Shown here piece after piece: positions 11,828 to 20,120 of a stretch of 64,000 bases of DNA (within the stretch, counting starts at the first letter, position 1; every line of letters starts with the position of its first letter). Under the pieces are notes generated by a model. That model searched no databases and was not told the DNA's origin. It saw only the letters and a list, made by a program, of their open reading frames with translations. The translations under genes were made by a program, and so were the position numbers. The DNA is taken from NCBI RefSeq assembly GCF_000020485.1, contig NC_011899.1, forward strand, positions 97,501-161,500. The letters run 5' to 3'. This stretch comes from Halothermothrix orenii H 168 (lineage in GTDB: Bacteria > Bacillota > Halanaerobiia > Halanaerobiales > Halothermotrichaceae).

Positions 11828-12328
11828 ATGTTTAAAGTTGGTGACAAAGTAGTATATCCCAATCATGGGGCTGGTACGATAGTCGGTATAGAGACCAAAA
11901 ATATTCTGGGAGAAGAGAAAAAATATTATATCATGAAATTGCCGATCGGGGATATGAAGGTTATGATTCCGGTTGAAAAAGTTGAAGAGATTGGAGTCAG
12001 GAACATTATCGACGAGGAAGAGGCCGATAATGTTTTAAAGTTATTAAAAGGCGATAAAAGTAAGATGTCACAGAACTGGAACCGGCGTTACCGGGCCAAT
12101 ATGGAAAAATTGAAGACCGGTGATATATATGAGGTTGGGGAAGTTGTCAGGAATCTGACCATCCGCGACCATGAAAAAGGTTTATCTACCGGTGAGAAAA
12201 AAATGTTAAGTAATGCCCGCCAGATTTTAATAAGTGAACTGGTTTTGGCCAAGGATATGGATGAAAAAGAAGTTGAAGAAATAATCGACAATGTTTTTGA
12301 AGAAAATCCCAATCTTGATGAAGAGTAA
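11828..12328 (+). CDS. CarD-family transcriptional regulator (CdnL-like)
   Basis: CarD/CdnL proteins bind the RNA polymerase beta subunit and stabilise open promoter complexes, notably at rRNA promoters. The N-terminal Tudor-like RNA polymerase-interaction domain is clear (FKVGDKVVYPNHGAG, residues 2-16), and the C-terminal half is the helical DNA-binding part. I chose the ATG at 11828 (166 residues), preceded by AGAGGGG. An in-frame TTG at 11753 is the -35 box itself, and an ATG at 11798 would leave only about ten bases of leader. The family start MFKVGDKV agrees with 11828. Confidence 0.9.
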   Translation: MFKVGDKVVYPNHGAGTIVGIETKNILGEEKKYYIMKLPIGDMKVMIPVEKVEEIGVRNIIDEEEADNVLKLLKGDKSKMSQNWNRRYRANMEKLKTGDIYEVGEVVRNLTIRDHEKGLSTGEKKMLSNARQILISELVLAKDMDEKEVEEIIDNVFEENPNLDEE

Positions 12329-12433
12329 TTTTTTAAAATACTGAGAAAGGAGGGATTGATTATAGAAAGTTTTCATAAAAATAGGAATTGTTATATATAT
12401 ATTTGGTAATAATAATGGAAAGGAGGTGGGATT

Positions 12434-13528
12434 ATGTTGAAAAAGTTTATGAGGTTTATCCTGGGAATTTTTGGTGCTTTAATAGGTTATCAAATAGTTC
12501 ATATTTTAGGGATTAATCACCAGGTGGTTTTCTCCTGGAAAGAACTTGATTCTGTATTTTTAAGGCCACAATTCATTGGGATTGTAAGTGGATGGGTTGT
12601 TGGTTTCTTTTTAATTTCTTACTTAATTGAAAGATTACTGGAATTAATACTTAACTTTGAGGGTAAATTAAAGGAAATAACCTGGAAGAGAGTGGTGACA
12701 GCTTTACTGGGATTAATAACTGGTATAATATTTGGAGCAATAATAAATTTTACTTTTTCTATTCCAAAAATCCCCCGGGTTGGTATGCCTATCCAGATAC
12801 TTATCAATTTGATATTTGCTTATCTGGGATTAAGTTTTTCTCTTTATAAAGAGGATGAGATTGGAACCTTAATCTTTGATTCAGGTCGTAATACAAAAAA
12901 TAATTCAAACCAGGAATCAGCCAGTTATAAAATACTTGATACCAGTGTTATTATTGACGGAAGGATTGCAGATATATGTAAAAGTGGTTTTATTGAAGGA
13001 GTTTTAATAATACCTGAATTTGTTCTTGAGGAGCTGAGACATATTGCTGATTCCTCTGATGTTTTAAAGAGGAACAGGGGCCGGAGGGGCCTGGATATTC
13101 TTAAACAGATGCAGAAGGACCCCAATATAAAGGTTGAAATATTTGAACAGGATTTTGATGATATTCAGGAAGTCGATAGCAAGCTGGTTAAGCTGGCCCA
13201 GGTTCTCGGTGCCAGAGTAATTACCAATGATTATAATCTTAATAAGGTGGCTGAGTTACAGGGAGTTAATGTGTTAAACATAAATGAGCTGGCTAATGCC
13301 GTAAAACCTATTGTTTTACCGGGTGAAGAAATGGATGTTAAAGTCATCAAAGAAGGTAAGGAGGATGGTCAGGGAGTTGGCTATCTGGATGATGGTACCA
13401 TGATTGTTGTTGATAATGGTATTAACTATATGGGTGAAAAGGTTTCTGTTCTGGTAACCAGTATTTTACAGACAGCTGCCGGGAGAATGATATTTGCTAA
13501 ACCCAAAGCTCAGGAACAGGTAATGTAG
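12434..13528 (+). CDS. PIN and TRAM domain membrane protein (YacL-like)
   Basis: Four hydrophobic segments span roughly residues 5-27, 45-67, 82-105 and 112-135. They are followed by a PIN nuclease-like domain beginning LDTSVIIDGRIADI and including VITNDYNLNKVAEL, and a C-terminal TRAM domain (residues about 290-350), a possible RNA-binding fold. Conserved acidic residues of the PIN site are present, so RNase activity is possible but not proven. The start ATG follows AAAGGAGGTGGG. It lies between the CarD-like gene and ispD, the same place as yacL in Bacillus. Confidence 0.88.
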   Translation: MLKKFMRFILGIFGALIGYQIVHILGINHQVVFSWKELDSVFLRPQFIGIVSGWVVGFFLISYLIERLLELILNFEGKLKEITWKRVVTALLGLITGIIFGAIINFTFSIPKIPRVGMPIQILINLIFAYLGLSFSLYKEDEIGTLIFDSGRNTKNNSNQESASYKILDTSVIIDGRIADICKSGFIEGVLIIPEFVLEELRHIADSSDVLKRNRGRRGLDILKQMQKDPNIKVEIFEQDFDDIQEVDSKLVKLAQVLGARVITNDYNLNKVAELQGVNVLNINELANAVKPIVLPGEEMDVKVIKEGKEDGQGVGYLDDGTMIVVDNGINYMGEKVSVLVTSILQTAAGRMIFAKPKAQEQVM

Positions 13529-13538
13529 AGGGGTAATT

Positions 13539-14228
13539 ATGAAGGTTGGAGTAATTATACCTGCAGCCGGGCAGGGGCGGCGAATGGGTAGGGATATGAA
13601 CAAACAATATTTATTACTTAATGGCCGCCCTATTCTTGCCCATACCCTCTCTCTTTTTTTTTCTTCTGGTAAGAAGTTTGACCAGATTACAGTAGTTGTC
13701 AGGCCACAGGAAAAAGAATACTGTTATCAGAATGTTATCCAGAAATATTTTCCCGGTAAGCCAATTAAACTGGTATCGGGTGGAGAGACTCGAAGGGAAT
13801 CTGTTTATGCTGGATTAAAATCCTTTTCACCAGAAATTGATTATGTTATAATACATGATGGTGCTCGTCCCCTGATGCCTTACCCTGTTCTTGAGAGGGT
13901 ATTAAAAGGGATTGTAGAATATGATGCAGTTACAACCGGTGTCAGGGTTAAGGATACCATAAAATTTATTAATGGGGGAGGGTTTGTCAGCAATACCCCT
14001 GACCGGGGTAAATTAATAGCTGTCCAAACACCCCAGGCCTTCCGTTATGATATAATTAAAAAGGCCCATGAGGAAATATCTTCTGATATTCAGGTAACTG
14101 ATGATGCTTTCCTGGTAGAAAAACTCGGTTATCCAGTTAAGGTTATCAAAGGTTCTTATGATAATATTAAAGTAACAACACCGGTTGATTTAATTATTGC
14201 TGAAGCAATACTAAAAACAGGAGACTAG
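13539..14228 (+). CDS. ispD: 2-C-methyl-D-erythritol 4-phosphate cytidylyltransferase IspD
   Basis: IspD transfers CMP from CTP to methylerythritol phosphate, the third step of the MEP isoprenoid pathway. The nucleotide-binding signature PAAGQGRRMG at residues 8-17 and KQYLLLNG just after it are intact, as is HDGARPL near residue 107. The 229-residue length is typical. It starts ten bases after the PIN/TRAM gene and ends four bases before ispF. Confidence 0.95.
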   Translation: MKVGVIIPAAGQGRRMGRDMNKQYLLLNGRPILAHTLSLFFSSGKKFDQITVVVRPQEKEYCYQNVIQKYFPGKPIKLVSGGETRRESVYAGLKSFSPEIDYVIIHDGARPLMPYPVLERVLKGIVEYDAVTTGVRVKDTIKFINGGGFVSNTPDRGKLIAVQTPQAFRYDIIKKAHEEISSDIQVTDDAFLVEKLGYPVKVIKGSYDNIKVTTPVDLIIAEAILKTGD

Positions 14229-14232
14229 AACT

Positions 14233-14730
14233 ATGAGGATTGGGATTGGATTTGATGTTCATCCCCTGAAAAAAGGGGAAACCTTGATTCTAGGTGGTGT
14301 ACATATACAGGGTGAATATGGTCTTGCCGGTCATTCAGATGCTGATGTATTAACCCATGCCCTGATGGATGCTATTCTGGGGGCGATGGGGGAAGCTGAT
14401 ATAGGTTATCATTTTCCCGACACTGATCCTTCATATAGGGGGATCAGTAGTTTAAAATTGTTAAAAAAAGTATATAATATGATGAAACCCAGGGGTTTTT
14501 CTATTGGGAATATTGACCTTATTATTATGGCCCAATCGCCAAAGTTGTCACCTTATTATAATAAGATAAAAGAAAATTATACCCGAATATTACAGTTAGA
14601 TAGTTCCAGAATAAATATAAAAGCGACTACCACTGAAAATTTAGGTTTTGTAGGCAGGGAAGAAGGGATTGCTGCTCAGGCTGCTGTGTTATTAATTGAT
14701 ACCAAGGAAGGTGATATTAATGCTGGTTAA
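14233..14730 (+). CDS. ispF: 2-C-methyl-D-erythritol 2,4-cyclodiphosphate synthase IspF
   Basis: IspF cyclises CDP-methylerythritol 2-phosphate, releasing CMP. The metal ligands D8 and H10 in GFDVHPL and H42 within AGHSDADVL are present, as is the typical TTTENLGFVGR near the end. The length, 165 residues, is about five residues longer than usual, because the C-terminal tail runs into the next gene: its last 11 bases overlap the CBS gene. Confidence 0.95.
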   Translation: MRIGIGFDVHPLKKGETLILGGVHIQGEYGLAGHSDADVLTHALMDAILGAMGEADIGYHFPDTDPSYRGISSLKLLKKVYNMMKPRGFSIGNIDLIIMAQSPKLSPYYNKIKENYTRILQLDSSRINIKATTTENLGFVGREEGIAAQAAVLLIDTKEGDINAG

Positions 14731-15508
14731 AAATATAATGTCAAAAGACCCGATAACTATTTCTCCTGAAACTACAGTTGTAGAAGCAGAAAAATTAATG
14801 TCTATCAATAACATCGGGCGGTTAATAGTTGTTGAGGATGAAGGACTTGTTGGAATCCTAACAGATGGGGATCTGGTTATTCAGCATGACCTTAATGCGC
14901 CCATTGATAAGTTTATGTCCAGAGAAGTTATCACCATCAGTCAAAATGCCACTGTTCAGGAAGCTGCTAAAGTATTATCAGATCATGGGATTGGTGGTCT
15001 ACCAGTTCTCGATGAAGATGGAAAACTGGTAGGAATTGTGACTGCTGATGATATAGTTTATGGGTACTTAAAGGACGAGGAAGAAGAACGCAAGATGGAG
15101 AAAAAAACAATTACCCCGGAAAGTTCTGCTATCTATCTGGCAATGACCAGGAGCCGGGAGTATGAAGAATACTGGCTTGACAAGATAAAAGGCTATGGTT
15201 ATAAAGGGGCAATAACCCAGACTGGGGCCAGTGCTGAAAAACTCCCCATTAAGTTGAGGGAAAGTACAACTGTAGCTGCCATTGCCCGTGGAGTTATTTC
15301 CGAAAATGCCAGAGAAAAAATTGCAGTTTCCAATGCAGTTAAGGATGCATATAGCCAGCTGGCTCTTATAAACCCTGGACTTGGTGGTGGTTTCAAGATA
15401 GCTGTTGTTAAAGGTGATGGTTATGTTTCTGTAGCTATATTTGGTAAATTTGGTCATGCCCTGGTAGATGGCCCTGAACAACTGGCTATAGGAACCAGTG
15501 TTATTTAA
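14720..15508 (+). CDS. Two CBS domains fused to a HutP-like domain
   Basis: The 262-residue product has two CBS domains (about 1-55 and 62-118), which usually bind adenosyl nucleotides as an energy sensor. A short charged linker is followed by a C-terminal domain (about 132-262) that I align with HutP, the histidine-dependent RNA-binding antiterminator of Bacillus. Shared features include GVI, the pattern F.IAVV.G....SVAIFG, and the end GPEQLAIG. The HutP metal/histidine-site histidines appear replaced (I201, N205, Q254). The ATG at 14720 has AAGGAAGGTG before it; an upstream TTG at 14696 lacks a site. Translation is likely coupled to ispF. The HutP assignment is by eye; function is unknown. 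Confidence 0.75.
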   Translation: MLVKNIMSKDPITISPETTVVEAEKLMSINNIGRLIVVEDEGLVGILTDGDLVIQHDLNAPIDKFMSREVITISQNATVQEAAKVLSDHGIGGLPVLDEDGKLVGIVTADDIVYGYLKDEEEERKMEKKTITPESSAIYLAMTRSREYEEYWLDKIKGYGYKGAITQTGASAEKLPIKLRESTTVAAIARGVISENAREKIAVSNAVKDAYSQLALINPGLGGGFKIAVVKGDGYVSVAIFGKFGHALVDGPEQLAIGTSVI

Positions 15509-15813
15509 CGGGTATCATTTAAAGTTTAATAAATTAGTCCTTCCTTTTTATGCTTAATATTGCTGGGGTTTTATTTACTTTTATTAAAAATTTACGCAAG
15601 AAGTTTGCGAACTTAATTAATGTTATTTTTTTAAGACAGGATATAAGATATAATATAATGTTTATTAGTAGTTTTTTAAATAAGGATGTTATGGTTTTGA
15701 ATAAACATATATAATCTTAACTAATAGTAGTGTTAAATAAATAAACTTATATAGTTAAATAGATAAACTTAAAAATTTGAGTAGTGTATCCAGTATTACA
15801 AGGGGGAATATTT
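15509..15813. other. Intergenic leader before gltX, no T-box
   Basis: This stretch of about 300 AT-rich bases holds no gene. A possible promoter is TTAAGA (15631-15636), 17 bases, TATAAT (15654-15659); a second TATAAT overlaps at 15649. I looked for a T-box leader (specifier loop plus AGGGTGGNACCGCG) because aminoacyl-tRNA synthetase genes in Firmicutes often have one, and did not find it. Confidence 0.55.
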
Positions 15814-17286
15814 ATGGGTAGTATCAGGTTAAGATTTCCTCCCAGTCCAACCGGGAGAATTCATATTGGCAATATAAGAACTGCCCTTTTTAACTGGTTA
15901 TGGGCACGAAAACAGGGGGGCACCCTTGTTTTGAGAATTGAAGATACTGACCGGGAACGCTCGGCCACTGAATTTGAAGAGATTATAATCAGGGAACTTC
16001 AGTGGCTCGGGCTAGATGTTGATGAAGGAGTTAATAAAGGTGGGGATTATGGTCCTTACCGGCAGTCTGAAAGGCTGGATATTTACAAAAAATACGCCAA
16101 CAAACTCCTTGAGGAAGACAAGGCTTATTATTGTTACTGTACCCCTGAAGAATTAGAACAGATGAGGAAAGAGGCCCGCGCCCGGGGTGAAATGCCCCGC
16201 TATAACGGCCGTTGCCGTCATCTTACTGATGAGGAAAGAAAAAAACTGGAGTCTGAGGGGAGAAAACCCGTCATACGTTTTAAGTTACCTGATGAGGAGC
16301 AGGAGATTATTGTTAATGATCAGATCAAGGGTAAGGTATCATTTCAGACTTCAGTACTCGATGATTTTATTATATTTAAATCTGATGGTATGCCAACCTA
16401 TAATTTTGCTGTAGTTATTGATGATGCCTTAATGAAAATTACCGATGTTATCAGGGGAGAAGACCATTTATCAAATACGCCAAAACAGCTTTTATTATAC
16501 GAGGCCCTCGGGTTTGAACCACCCCGTTTTGCTCATTTGCCCCTTATTTTAAACAAGGACAGGGAGAAATTGAAAAAACGGAGTAATGATGATGCTGTTT
16601 ATATCGGGGAATACAGGCGTAAGGGTTATTTACCTGAAGCCCTGTTTAATTACCTGGCTTTACTGGGCTGGGCCCCCAGGGATGGTCAGGAGCTTTTAAG
16701 CAGAGAGGAATTGATCAGACGCTTTGAATTAAAAGATGTAAATAAAAGTGGGGCTGTGTTTGATATAGATAAATTAAACTGGCTAAATGGTAAATATATT
16801 AGAAATGCTGACATTAAGAGAATTGTAGATCTTTCTATACCCTATCTAAAAGAGGCTGGATTGATTACCGGAGAAGTTGATGCTAGTTTATACCGGTGGC
16901 TGGTTAAGGTTATAGATGTAGCCCGGACCGGGGTTGATTACCTGAAACAGATACCTGAAGAAACTTCTCTCTTTTTTAAGAAAAATGTAGAGTTTGAGGA
17001 TAAATCAAAAGCTATTGAGGAATTTAGTCAGGACGGGGTTACAGAGGTTTTCACAACACTTGTAAACAAATTAAAACAGCTTGAGACCTTGACCCCTGAA
17101 GCCATTGATGGTATCTTTAAAGAGATGAAAAAGGAACTCCCTGTAAGTCCCCGGACTATTTATCATCCAGTGAGACTTGCCCTGACAGGTCTGAATTCAG
17201 GTCCTGAAATTAAAAATGTTATATATATTCTGGGGATCAATGAAGTTGAGAAAAGGTTAAACGAGGCATTAAATATGACAGAATAG
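15814..17286 (+). CDS. gltX: Glutamyl-tRNA synthetase
   Basis: This enzyme charges tRNA-Glu with glutamate, and probably tRNA-Gln too in organisms using the GatCAB amidotransferase. The class I HIGH motif appears as HIGN in SPTGRIHIGNIRTALF, near residues 10-25, and the KMSKS loop as KLKKRS, both common GluRS forms. A CYCTPEELEQM region with nearby cysteines is the usual zinc-like insertion. I chose ATG 15814 (490 residues), which follows AGGGGGA at 15801-15807; an upstream GTG at 15784 has no such site. Confidence 0.95.
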   Translation: MGSIRLRFPPSPTGRIHIGNIRTALFNWLWARKQGGTLVLRIEDTDRERSATEFEEIIIRELQWLGLDVDEGVNKGGDYGPYRQSERLDIYKKYANKLLEEDKAYYCYCTPEELEQMRKEARARGEMPRYNGRCRHLTDEERKKLESEGRKPVIRFKLPDEEQEIIVNDQIKGKVSFQTSVLDDFIIFKSDGMPTYNFAVVIDDALMKITDVIRGEDHLSNTPKQLLLYEALGFEPPRFAHLPLILNKDREKLKKRSNDDAVYIGEYRRKGYLPEALFNYLALLGWAPRDGQELLSREELIRRFELKDVNKSGAVFDIDKLNWLNGKYIRNADIKRIVDLSIPYLKEAGLITGEVDASLYRWLVKVIDVARTGVDYLKQIPEETSLFFKKNVEFEDKSKAIEEFSQDGVTEVFTTLVNKLKQLETLTPEAIDGIFKEMKKELPVSPRTIYHPVRLALTGLNSGPEIKNVIYILGINEVEKRLNEALNMTE

Positions 17287-17312
17287 CATTTAGCTAGCTT
17301 AAATATAATTCA

Positions 17313-17355
17313 GGCCTTCATTCCGGTACTAAAATACCGGAAGGAGGCTTTTATT
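17313..17355 (+). terminator. Hairpin terminator after gltX
   Basis: TTCCGGTA pairs with TACCGGAA across a CTAAAA loop (17321-17342). An outer GCCTTC/GGAGGC pairing and a following TTTTATT complete a probable intrinsic terminator. Confidence 0.7.
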
Positions 17356-17460
17356 ATATCTCTAAGCGTTGAGACATTTCTTTAGAATATGATGGTTATC
17401 CAATTATTTAACCAGACAACCAATAATTTATTTTTGTCAAAGGGTATATTATATATTTAT

Positions 17461-17498
17461 TAGATGATTTAATTAAATAGATGATATGATTAGATGAT
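17461..17498 (+). repeat. Three copies of TAGATGAT upstream of cysS
   Basis: The octamer TAGATGAT occurs at 17461, 17478 and 17491 in the AT-rich spacer before cysS. Spacings are 17 and 13 bases. No T-box motif is present in this spacer. It may be simple-sequence drift. Confidence 0.5.
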
Positions 17499-17569
17499 AT
17501 AAGATATATTTATATGGATATCCTGATGGCAGGATTTTTACCTGTTTGAGTGAAAGGGTGAAGCATAAT

Positions 17570-19024
17570 ATGCTCAGAGTATACAATACTTTAAGTAGAA
17601 AAAAGGAGAAGTTTACTCCTCTAGAAACCGGGAAAGTCAGGATGTATGTCTGTGGTCTAACCGTCCAGAATTACGCCCATATTGGACATATCAGGAGTGC
17701 GGTCAATTATGATGTTATCCGACGTTATCTTGAATATAAAGGGTATGAGGTAACCTATGTTCAGAACTTTACTGATATTAATGAAAAAATAGTGGCCCGG
17801 GCCCGGGAAGAAGGGTTAAGGCCACTGGAACTTGCTGATAAATATACTAAAGCCTATCTTGAAGATATTGAGAAGATGAAGATAAAAAGGGCAGATGTAT
17901 ACTGCCGGGCTACTGATACTATAAAAGAGATAATAAAAATGGTTAAAAAACTACTCGATAAAGGCTATGCTTATGAGGTCAATGGTAATGTATACTTCAG
18001 TGTGGAAAAATTTAGTGATTACGGAAAATTGTCCGGTCGAAATTTAGAAGAAATGCAGGCCGGGGCCAGAGTTGAAGTTAATGAAGAAAAGAGACATCCA
18101 ATGGATTTTGCTTTATGGAAAAAGGCTCCCGCTGGTGAAATATCCTGGGATAGTCCCTGGGGGAAGGGATGGCCTGGCTGGCATATTGAATGTTCGGCAA
18201 TGTCTATTAAATATCTGGGGAAGAGGATAGATATTCATGGTGGTGGCACAGATCTGATATTTCCCCACCATGAGAATGAGATTGCCCAGTCAGAGTCATG
18301 TACCGGGGAGAAACCCTTTGTTAAATACTGGCTTCACAATGGTTCGGTTAATTTAAAAGGTGAGAAAATGTCAAAATCTCTGGGTAATTTCTTTACTGTT
18401 CGTGAAATTTTAAAGGAGTTTAAACCAGATGAAGTGAGGTACTTCCTTTTAACCAAACATTATCGCAGTCCCATTGATTTTAATTTTGAGGAAGTAGAAG
18501 CTGCCCGTAAAAGCTGGCGGAAACTTGTGAATACTTACCAGGTGATGGTTCAGATTCTGGAAAAGGGAGTTATTACAAAAAACAAAATAACTGAAAATAC
18601 TAAAGGTGAAAACACCATTATAAGTATTTTAAATAAAAAGGAAAAAGAATTTGAAGAGGCTATGGATGATGACTTTAATACAGCCCGGGCTACAGGGGTA
18701 ATGCATGAACTTGCCAGAGAAATTAACACATTTGTTAATTCTCCTGAGTTTGAGCTGAATGGAGAAACCAGTAAAGTACTCAAAAAAGCTCAAAACCTTT
18801 TTGACCGCTTTTCTGATATTCTGGGTCTTGATTTGGCATTTTCTTCTTCTGATGAGGTAGATAATGAAATCTTAAATAACCTGGTTGATTTTATTCTTGA
18901 GATCAGGGATGAAGCAAGGCAGGAGAAAAACTGGCAGCTGGCTGATAGAATTCGTGATGGGCTTGAAGACCTTGGTTTTGAAATAAAAGATACCCCCCAT
19001 GGGGTCAGGTGGGAAAGGAAGTAA
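17570..19024 (+). CDS. cysS: Cysteinyl-tRNA synthetase
   Basis: CysRS charges tRNA-Cys. The class I motifs HIGH (NYAHIGHIRSAVN) and KMSKS (EKMSKSLGN) are both intact, and the zinc ligands are seen in MYVCGLTVQ, HIECSAMS and HHENE. The C-terminal DALR-type helical domain follows. I chose ATG 17570, giving 484 residues, with AAAGGGTG before it; the longer frame from TTG 17546 would overlap that site. The 3' end overlaps the binding site of mrnC, so translation of the two may be coupled. Confidence 0.95.
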   Translation: MLRVYNTLSRKKEKFTPLETGKVRMYVCGLTVQNYAHIGHIRSAVNYDVIRRYLEYKGYEVTYVQNFTDINEKIVARAREEGLRPLELADKYTKAYLEDIEKMKIKRADVYCRATDTIKEIIKMVKKLLDKGYAYEVNGNVYFSVEKFSDYGKLSGRNLEEMQAGARVEVNEEKRHPMDFALWKKAPAGEISWDSPWGKGWPGWHIECSAMSIKYLGKRIDIHGGGTDLIFPHHENEIAQSESCTGEKPFVKYWLHNGSVNLKGEKMSKSLGNFFTVREILKEFKPDEVRYFLLTKHYRSPIDFNFEEVEAARKSWRKLVNTYQVMVQILEKGVITKNKITENTKGENTIISILNKKEKEFEEAMDDDFNTARATGVMHELAREINTFVNSPEFELNGETSKVLKKAQNLFDRFSDILGLDLAFSSSDEVDNEILNNLVDFILEIRDEARQEKNWQLADRIRDGLEDLGFEIKDTPHGVRWERK

Positions 19025-19028
19025 AATT

Positions 19029-19415
19029 ATGACCAATAAAGTTAATCTTATGTCTCCAGGCCACCTGGCCTATGTTGGTGATAGTGTTTATGAATTACTG
19101 GTCAGAAATTATCTGGTAAACCAGGGTATTTATCCCCTGAATAAAGTTCATAAAAATGCGGTTAGGCTGGTTAATGCTGCTGCCCAGGCCCGGGGTTTGA
19201 GGGCTATTGAAGATAAATTAGAAGATAAAGAAAAGGCTATTGTCAGGAGAGGACGGAACTTTAATAGTGGAAGCAGTCCCAGAAATATGAAGATTGCTGA
19301 TTACAGACTCAGCACAGGGCTCGAGGCCCTTTTTGGTTACCTTTATTTAAACGGTAATTATGACCGTATAAAAGAGTTATGGTCACTTCTTATAAAGGAA
19401 CTGGAGGGAGAGTAA
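19029..19415 (+). CDS. mrnC: Mini-ribonuclease III
   Basis: Mini-III is a small RNase III without a double-stranded RNA-binding domain; in Bacillus it matures 23S rRNA ends. The 128-residue product is a single RNase III catalytic domain with the signature AYVGDSVYELLVRNYL near the N-terminus and GLEALFGYLYL near the C-terminus. The ATG at 19029 follows GGAAAGGAAG. The gene starts just after cysS and ends two bases before thyX, as in other Firmicutes. Confidence 0.93.
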   Translation: MTNKVNLMSPGHLAYVGDSVYELLVRNYLVNQGIYPLNKVHKNAVRLVNAAAQARGLRAIEDKLEDKEKAIVRRGRNFNSGSSPRNMKIADYRLSTGLEALFGYLYLNGNYDRIKELWSLLIKELEGE

Positions 19416-19417
19416 TA

Positions 19418-20104
19418 ATGGAAGTAAGACCTGAAGCAAAATTAATTGATTATACCCCCGATCCGGAAAAAAATGTCGCTATTTCGGCCAGATTGTGTTA
19501 TTCAAAAAAAGGACCGGAGCAGTTAATGGAAGAGATGAGTAGAGAGGAAATAGAAAAACTGGTAAGAAAGGTTGTCAGTATGGGGCATCTATCAACCCTG
19601 GAGCATACCTATTTTTATTTTCATATCCAGTGTAGCCGGGTAACCAGTCATCAGCTGGTAAGACAGAGAATCGGGGTTTCTTATAGCCAGCGTTCTCAGC
19701 GCTATGTTTCGGAGGAGGATTTTGATTATATTATTCCCCCCTCTATTCAGAAAAATAGTGAGGCCCTGAAGGCTTTCAGGGAATATATGGAAATATCTAA
19801 AGAGGCTTATAAATCACTCCTCGATAAGGGTATTCCCAAGGAAGATGCCCGTTTTCTTTTACCGGCTGTTAAGACCAATCTGGTTGTGTCCTATAATGCC
19901 CGTTCCTTAATGCATTTTTTCAGGTTAAGATGTTGTAACCGGGCCCAGTGGGAGATAAGAAGTATTGCCAATCAGATGCTTTTTCAGGTGAGGAAAGTAG
20001 CCCCTGTTTTATTTGAAAAGGCAGGACCTACCTGTGAGGTAGAAGGTTACTGTCCTGAAGGGGAATTTTCCTGTGGCCGTATTGATAATATAAAAACATC
20101 ATAA
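19418..20104 (+). CDS. thyX: Flavin-dependent thymidylate synthase ThyX
   Basis: ThyX makes dTMP from dUMP with FAD, NADPH and methylene-tetrahydrofolate. The product has 228 residues from ATG 19418, which follows GGAGGGAG. The conserved histidine of LEHTYFYFH is present. The signature normally written RHRX7S reads R82-Q83-R84 with the serine one residue later (RQRIGVSYSQRSQRY), so the central His is Gln. The rest (SHQLV before it and an LRCCNRAQWEIR segment late) is typical. It lies between mrnC and rlmB. Confidence 0.92.
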   Translation: MEVRPEAKLIDYTPDPEKNVAISARLCYSKKGPEQLMEEMSREEIEKLVRKVVSMGHLSTLEHTYFYFHIQCSRVTSHQLVRQRIGVSYSQRSQRYVSEEDFDYIIPPSIQKNSEALKAFREYMEISKEAYKSLLDKGIPKEDARFLLPAVKTNLVVSYNARSLMHFFRLRCCNRAQWEIRSIANQMLFQVRKVAPVLFEKAGPTCEVEGYCPEGEFSCGRIDNIKTS

Positions 20105-20120
20105 GAGGTGATATAATATT

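Noticed and set aside
12346-12409. Strong AAAGGAGGG with a possible 17-codon reading frame from TTG 12356
   Set aside because: The spacer to the TTG is only one base and the peptide is too short to judge; the next real gene has its own site at 12420.
15509-15813. T-box riboswitch before gltX
   Set aside because: No AGGGTGGNACCGCG antiterminator motif and no specifier-like stem were found; the same holds for the spacer before cysS.
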